This document shows, piece by piece, positions 30,496 to 34,849 of a DNA stretch of 34,849 nucleotides (positions are counted from its first letter, which is position 1; every line of letters begins with the position of its first letter). The notes beneath the pieces are model-generated. The model saw only the letters and a list, made by a program, of their open reading frames with translations. It was not told the DNA's origin and did not search any database. A program made the position numbers and the translations under genes. This stretch comes from a virus, in the IMG/VR virus record IMGVR_UViG_3300017773_000055, positions 1-34,849 of that record. One strand, written 5' to 3'.

Positions 30496-30966
30496 ATGCC
30501 TAGTGGTTATAAAGTATGGACAACAGGAGACTTAGTTTCTGCTTCTGATTTTAATAATTATGTACAAGAGCAAGTAATAATGACTTTCGCTAATTCAACT
30601 GCTAGAGATAGTGCAGTAAGTAGCCCAGAAGAAGGCATGTTCTGTTATTTAGCAGATACAAATGTACTTCAATTTTATAATGGATCATCTTGGGCTTCTT
30701 ATATAGGCGACGGCGATATAACAGGTGTAACTATAACAACAAGTGCTACTTCGGGTTTATCGGGTGGTGCAACAGCAACTTCGGGAGCATTTTCTTCTAC
30801 TTTATTAGTAGCACCTACATTAGCGACTTCAGCAACAGTGGCTAGTGGAGATGTTATTTTAATGGCTGATGTAGATGATAGTAATAATTTAAAGAAAACA
30901 ACAGCAGGGGACATCGCAGGATTAGCAGGTGGTGTTTCATTAGGTTTAGTAATAGCGCTAAGTTAG
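30496..30966 (+). CDS. Small virion structural protein (156 aa)
   Basis: MPSGYKVWTTGDLVSASDFNNYVQEQVIMTFANSTARDSAV then EEGMFCYLADTNVLQFYNGSSW: a pattern I recognise from many actinophage and marine phage tail-region proteins, of unproven function. The C-terminal half is Ala/Gly/Thr-rich. TGGAGAATAAAT precedes the ATG. Confidence 0.7.
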   Translation: MPSGYKVWTTGDLVSASDFNNYVQEQVIMTFANSTARDSAVSSPEEGMFCYLADTNVLQFYNGSSWASYIGDGDITGVTITTSATSGLSGGATATSGAFSSTLLVAPTLATSATVASGDVILMADVDDSNNLKKTTAGDIAGLAGGVSLGLVIALS

Positions 30967-30979
30967 GAAAGGAAATAAT

Positions 30980-31306
30980 ATGGCCGATACATTACATTCA
31001 GTACAAGGTGTTTTAGGAACAGGTAGCACAGCTATTTTAGACGCAGTAGCTTCTAGCACAACTGAAACAGTTATAGGTTTAACTTTATCTAATATAAGTG
31101 GATCTAGTGCAGATGTTACAGTTGATCTTAGTATTACCAAATCGGGTGGATCATTAAGAAAAATTTTAAATGATGTTTCACTTCCATTTGGAACTACGAT
31201 CACAATGTCAACTAAACTTGTATTAGAAACAGGCGACACTATGCAAGGACTTGCAAGTGCAGCTTCAAGTGTGGATTTTAATTTAGCTTATTTGAAACAA
31301 ACCTAA
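30980..31306 (+). CDS. Small beta-rich tail-region protein (108 aa)
   Basis: Beta-sandwich-like: LHSVQGVLGTGSTAILDAV, ETVIGLTLSNISGSSADVTVDLSI, FGTTITMSTKLVLETGDTM. A fold like this is common in small structural proteins of marine phages. Preceded by GGAAAGG. Exact role unknown. Confidence 0.65.
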   Translation: MADTLHSVQGVLGTGSTAILDAVASSTTETVIGLTLSNISGSSADVTVDLSITKSGGSLRKILNDVSLPFGTTITMSTKLVLETGDTMQGLASAASSVDFNLAYLKQT

Positions 31307-31317
31307 AGGGGTAATTT

Positions 31318-31935
31318 ATGTCCTATATAGGTACACAACCAAATAATGTAAAAAAGAATATTGGTTTATATAATCCAAATGATATTACTGCTTTAACCAA
31401 AGATGGTAATTGGGGTGGCTCTTTAGAGTTAATAGCAGAAGCAAACCATTCTGGAGATGTTAGTAATATTGACTTTACTTCTATTAAGGAAACAGAATAT
31501 GATGTTCACTTTTTGCAAATAAGAAGATTTGGCTTTGAAGTTGGTATTGGTCGGATAGGCATTCAACTAAGAGAGGCAGGAACTTGGGAAACAGCAGGGG
31601 TATATGATTATGCTATTGAATATCTTGAAGCACCTGCAGCACAAGGAGAACAAAGACAACAAAACTATGAATATATGCAAATAGAATTTCAAAACTCAAA
31701 TGCAGGAGAATTTAATGCAAATGTTTATTTATATGGTTTAGGTATTGGCTCTAAATATAAAACTATGAGTTATAACGAAATTATGATTGCTTCAGGAACA
31801 GCATTTACATCTTATAGATTTGGTGGTGGCTCTCTACCACAAGCAAGTGTTGTTGACGGAATAAGAATTATGAGAAGTGGTAGCAATGATTTTACTTCTT
31901 TTAATATAAAACTTTATGGAATTAAACAGCTATGA
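31318..31935 (+). CDS. Fibre-like protein A (module 1)
   Basis: 205 residues. N-terminal tag GLYNPNDITALTKDGNWGGSLELI, then the shared fold with DFTSIKETEYDVHFLQI. It corresponds to the gene at 33016 (tag GIFTPNDIYDLT, then GQLELI). Part of a three-gene module that is present twice. Probably a receptor-binding or fibre decoration protein at the tail tip; this is inferred from position. Confidence 0.65.
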   Translation: MSYIGTQPNNVKKNIGLYNPNDITALTKDGNWGGSLELIAEANHSGDVSNIDFTSIKETEYDVHFLQIRRFGFEVGIGRIGIQLREAGTWETAGVYDYAIEYLEAPAAQGEQRQQNYEYMQIEFQNSNAGEFNANVYLYGLGIGSKYKTMSYNEIMIASGTAFTSYRFGGGSLPQASVVDGIRIMRSGSNDFTSFNIKLYGIKQL

Positions 31936-32471
31936 GTAATTTAAGATTGATTGATGAAACTAAGGTTACTTCTAGTGTTAGCTCTATTAATATAACAGAT
32001 GTATTTTCTTCAGACTTTGATATTTATAGAATTACTTGCACAGATTTATCACTTACAGGAACAACTTATGTTGATGTGAATATGAGATTAATTAATTCAG
32101 CAGGAAGTGTTATTTCTTCTTCAAGCTACACCTATGGCTATAGACTAATGCTATCGTGGTTAGCTTATGTAGATACTACCTCAGCAAGTAATAGTGTTAT
32201 TTATAGAGCTTTTAGTGAAACAACAGACCAATCGCCTGAAGTTGCAGGGTCATCATTTTGGGTGTTTAATCCATTTAATTCAAGTCAATATACACAACTA
32301 CTTATACAAAATTCTCAAGCGTATGGTGGAAGTTACCATACAAATATGCACGGTGGGGCAGTTTTAAAAGTAAATACAAGTATTACAGGTTTTCAAGCAA
32401 TAGAAAGTGATAGCTCACGACCTTTAGCTAGTGGAACATTTAGGACTTATGGATTGGCAGTTGATAAATAA
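31932..32471 (+). CDS. Fibre-like protein B (module 1)
   Basis: 179 residues. NLRLIDETKVTSSVSSINITDVFSSDFDIYRI carries the family pattern (SSVSS-x-x-ITDVF-x-x-x-Y/F-D-x-Y). Closest relative in the window is the gene at 33642 (SSVSSLDITDVFTAKYDHYQV). ATGA overlap with gene A. Confidence 0.65.
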   Translation: MSNLRLIDETKVTSSVSSINITDVFSSDFDIYRITCTDLSLTGTTYVDVNMRLINSAGSVISSSSYTYGYRLMLSWLAYVDTTSASNSVIYRAFSETTDQSPEVAGSSFWVFNPFNSSQYTQLLIQNSQAYGGSYHTNMHGGAVLKVNTSITGFQAIESDSSRPLASGTFRTYGLAVDK

Positions 32472-33013
32472 TGGCAGGAAGTTTAGTCCAAGTTGACCAT
32501 TTTGAAATATCAAGTGCAGTATCTACTGTAACTCTAGGTGGTGGCTCTAGTGGTAGCTCATCTTATAATTTTGCAATAAATACAGATGATATTTATTTAG
32601 TTACTTATAGAAATGTTTATATGAGTAATGACGGTGCAGTTCCAAATATAAGATTAACAGTTAGTGGAACTGCTGATAGTAATGCTAATTATGATAGTGC
32701 GAGAATGAATATTTATATGCACACTTCTCATTATGACATTGCTAATCAAAATATAACTTATTTTTCATCGTTAAGCAGAGGAACTACTGTTAATGAAAGT
32801 TCACAAGGTCAGATATATTTATACGACTTTAATAGTTCAAGCCAATACTCATATATACTTTTGGAAGAAGTTGTAGCTACTGAAACACCTGAATATGTAT
32901 CTGTTTATGGTGGTGGTATTTTAACCACTAGCCAAACAACAGACGGAATACAATGGGTAGCAAATAGTGGAAATATTGCTAATGGTGAATTTACGCTGTA
33001 CAGGTGTGTGTAA
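32471..33013 (+). CDS. Fibre-like protein C (module 1)
   Basis: 180 residues. MAGSLVQVDHFEISSAVSTVTLGGGSSGSSSYNFAIN matches the gene at 34160 almost line by line (MAGALILVDQF, TIGGGSSGSSSYNFAI, GTAD-x-x-ANYD). ATG overlaps gene B's stop by one base. Confidence 0.7.
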   Translation: MAGSLVQVDHFEISSAVSTVTLGGGSSGSSSYNFAINTDDIYLVTYRNVYMSNDGAVPNIRLTVSGTADSNANYDSARMNIYMHTSHYDIANQNITYFSSLSRGTTVNESSQGQIYLYDFNSSSQYSYILLEEVVATETPEYVSVYGGGILTTSQTTDGIQWVANSGNIANGEFTLYRCV

Positions 33014-33015
33014 TT

Positions 33016-33639
33016 ATGAGTGAATATGGATATATACCTGAAAGCCCTGCTCAAAGTTGGGGATCTAATAAAGGAATATTTACACCTAATGATATTTATG
33101 ATCTAACACGATCAGATAAATATACACAGTATGGACAATTAGAATTAATACAAACTCAGTCAGTTTCAAGTGCTGTATGTGATTTCACTTCTTTAGGGGA
33201 TTATGACATTCACTTTTTTACTTTTCAAGATGTAGAAGTAACAACACAAACAGAATTTGGATATAGATTATCAGATGACGGTGGAACAAGTTTTGAAACA
33301 GGTTATCAGTTTGCTAATCAAAGAGGTTTTGCAGACGGAAGTTTTGCAGAAAGAAAAAGTGAGGCACAAGATAGTGTAAGACTAGCAGGGGACTTAACAA
33401 CTGATAGTTCGTCTAGGTGTACAGGTTATCTTTATTTATATAATGCACTAGACAGCACTAAATATACTTTCGGCACAATGCATTGCAGTTTTACTTATAA
33501 TCCAACAGCAGGATTTGAATATGGCTCATCAGTTTATGCAACTAACTCATCAATTAATGGAATAAGATTTGGCGAGGGAACTACTGTTTCAGCAGTAACC
33601 TCAGCGACCATTTCAGCTTATGGAATAAAGGCGTATTAA
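33016..33639 (+). CDS. Fibre-like protein A' (module 2)
   Basis: 207 residues. N-terminal GIFTPNDIYDLTRSDKYTQYGQLELI corresponds to gene A's tag, followed by VSSAVCDFTSLGDYDIHFFTF. ATG 33016 lies just after gene C's stop; an upstream in-frame GTG at 33004 was rejected. The rest of the protein differs strongly from A, as expected for receptor-binding parts. Confidence 0.65.
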   Translation: MSEYGYIPESPAQSWGSNKGIFTPNDIYDLTRSDKYTQYGQLELIQTQSVSSAVCDFTSLGDYDIHFFTFQDVEVTTQTEFGYRLSDDGGTSFETGYQFANQRGFADGSFAERKSEAQDSVRLAGDLTTDSSSRCTGYLYLYNALDSTKYTFGTMHCSFTYNPTAGFEYGSSVYATNSSINGIRFGEGTTVSAVTSATISAYGIKAY

Positions 33640-33641
33640 TA

Positions 33642-34160
33642 ATGGCTACTAATTTAGAATTTATAAATCAAACAACAGCAAGTTCAGTATCTTCATTAGA
33701 TATTACTGATGTCTTTACTGCTAAATATGACCATTATCAAGTACATGTTTCATTAGATACAGACGGTGCAGGATATTTTGAGATAAGATTACTTCAAGCA
33801 GATGACAGTTTAGCCAATGATAGTAAATATGATATATGCAGTTGGGATTTGAAAAGTGATAATTCTTTTGCTAAATATTCTTTTGTAAACCAAGACGGTG
33901 GTGTAGGTTGGCGAGGAATAGGTGGATATGTTGATGACGGCGACGGATATGGAATTACTTTAAATATATTCAATCCATTCGCTAATGATAAATATACATT
34001 CGGACTAGCACAAAGTGGCTCAATAAGTGCCTCTAAATTATTTGGAACTAAAGCTATGGGCGTTTATAACAGCGTACAAAGTCTAGGTGGATATAGAGTT
34101 ATTTGTTCAGGAAGTCCAACACTAAATTATGTAGTAGCTACAACTTATGGGGTATTGTAA
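33642..34160 (+). CDS. Fibre-like protein B' (module 2)
   Basis: 172 residues. NLEFINQTTASSVSSLDITDVFTAKYDHYQVHV corresponds to gene B. The end, GGYRVICSGSP then TYGVL, matches the family's closing strands. Starts two bases after A' stop. Confidence 0.65.
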   Translation: MATNLEFINQTTASSVSSLDITDVFTAKYDHYQVHVSLDTDGAGYFEIRLLQADDSLANDSKYDICSWDLKSDNSFAKYSFVNQDGGVGWRGIGGYVDDGDGYGITLNIFNPFANDKYTFGLAQSGSISASKLFGTKAMGVYNSVQSLGGYRVICSGSPTLNYVVATTYGVL

Positions 34161-34717
34161 TGGCTGGTGCTTTAATTTTAGTAGATCAATTTACAATAAG
34201 TTCGCCTGTATCAGCAGTTACTATTGGTGGTGGATCTAGTGGAAGTTCATCTTATAACTTCGCAATAGATAGCACTTATGATGTTTACCAACTTGTATAT
34301 AACAATGTAACCACTTCAACAGATGGAAGAAATGTTGCAGTAAGAGTAACCAAGAGTGGAACTGCTGACGCTACTGCTAATTATGATTATGCTTATAATG
34401 TTTTAACTTCAGCAGGGGTTAGTAATGCTAATTTTCAAAATGAAGATGAGTGGACTTATATGTTTGTAGATAATGTTGGTACAGGTACAAGTGAAATAGC
34501 TCAGGGAATTTCTTATCTGTTTAACTTTTCTGACGCTAGTGGTTATTCTTTTGTTACTGCTGAAATGGTAGAAGTAAACTTAACACCTACTACTAAAGCT
34601 AATGTAGGAAGTGGTGTACATACAGTAAAGACTGTTAGTGACGGATTATATTTCTTTGATGACGCAGGGGGAAACATAGCTAGTGGAGAATTTAAACTTT
34701 ACGGACTACGAAAATAA
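34160..34717 (+). CDS. Fibre-like protein C' (module 2)
   Basis: 185 residues. Paralogue of gene C by the shared IGGGSSGSSSYNFAI and GTADATANYD segments and the final GNIASGEFKLYGL (gene C: GNIANGEFTLYRC). ATG 34160 overlaps gene B' stop; a longer ORF from 34103 lies in B' and was rejected. Confidence 0.7.
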   Translation: MAGALILVDQFTISSPVSAVTIGGGSSGSSSYNFAIDSTYDVYQLVYNNVTTSTDGRNVAVRVTKSGTADATANYDYAYNVLTSAGVSNANFQNEDEWTYMFVDNVGTGTSEIAQGISYLFNFSDASGYSFVTAEMVEVNLTPTTKANVGSGVHTVKTVSDGLYFFDDAGGNIASGEFKLYGLRK

Positions 34718-34745
34718 ATGCTAAGATAAGGAAAGGAGAAATATT

Positions 34746-34849
34746 ATGGCTATAAAAACTATTGCACAATTTAGAACTGAAGCAACTTCTGAAATAGAAA
34801 GTGAAAAACCTTTGTATGCCCAAGTCAATAATGAAAGACGAGAGTTTAC
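34746..34849 (+). CDS. Partial gene at right edge
   Basis: GGAAAGGAG precedes ATG 34746. 34 codons (MAIKTIAQFRTEATSEIESE start) run off the window. If the ends of the window were joined, the frame would stop at 17-19, giving a 40-residue protein that overlaps the DUF5675 start. Unrecognised. Confidence 0.55.
   Translation, partial: MAIKTIAQFRTEATSEIESEKPLYAQVNNERREF

Overview
The window looks like a nearly whole, possibly complete, genome of a tailed phage with a long non-contractile tail (siphovirus) and an HK97-type head. Every supported gene is on the + strand. The DNA is strongly AT-rich, and most genes touch or overlap the next one (TAATG or ATGA junctions). No integrase, immunity repressor, DNA polymerase, tRNA or CRISPR array was seen. 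The host is inferred, not shown. An r1t-type holin, actinophage-like tail proteins, a Thr/Pro-rich linker in a secreted protein and apparently leaderless promoters fit a low-GC marine actinobacterium (Actinomarina-like) better than a proteobacterium.

Layout: (1) 1-3755, lysis and cell-surface cassette: DUF5675 protein, zinc ribbon, holin, small membrane proteins, two Cys-Cys microproteins and a secreted, extremely Glu-rich 679-residue protein, closed by a terminator. (2) 3836-4827, a promoter with an internal operator, three small genes, then a structured gene-free stretch with hairpins, a four-codon minigene and a strong terminator. (3) 4868-9825, metallophosphoesterase, secreted lysozyme-like protein, ParB-like protein, a TET/JBP-associated-type glycosyltransferase, a PD-(D/E)XK-like nuclease and small genes, closed by a 14-bp-stem terminator. 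(4) 9884-13699, replication and recombination: AlpA/excisionase-like HTH, Rad52-like annealing protein, winged-helix initiator and small unknowns, then a terminator. (5) 13700-14019, a gene-free block rich in iterons and palindromes, a candidate origin. (6) 14020-15050, small unknown genes. (7) 15054-34849, late region: small terminase, a GT32-like glycosyltransferase inserted in the packaging module, large terminase, portal, Mu F-like head protein, protease, capsid, connectors, two tail-tube paralogues, frameshifted tail chaperone, tape measure, tail tip, and six related fibre-like proteins arranged as a duplicated three-gene module.

The most unusual features are regulatory. A promoter cassette occurs three times with the same 17-nt spacer: TTGACA, then an inverted repeat inside the spacer, then TAATAT. 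Each copy sits 6-7 nt before an ATG, and the similarity runs into the first codons. A second promoter family with a different conserved spacer (TTGTCATAGT) drives the replication genes. Many early and middle genes share an AAAGGGGG ribosome-binding site, whereas late genes tend to use AGGAG. Two glycosyltransferases plus a ParB-like protein, without a recognisable base hydroxylase, raise the possibility of an unusual DNA or surface modification.
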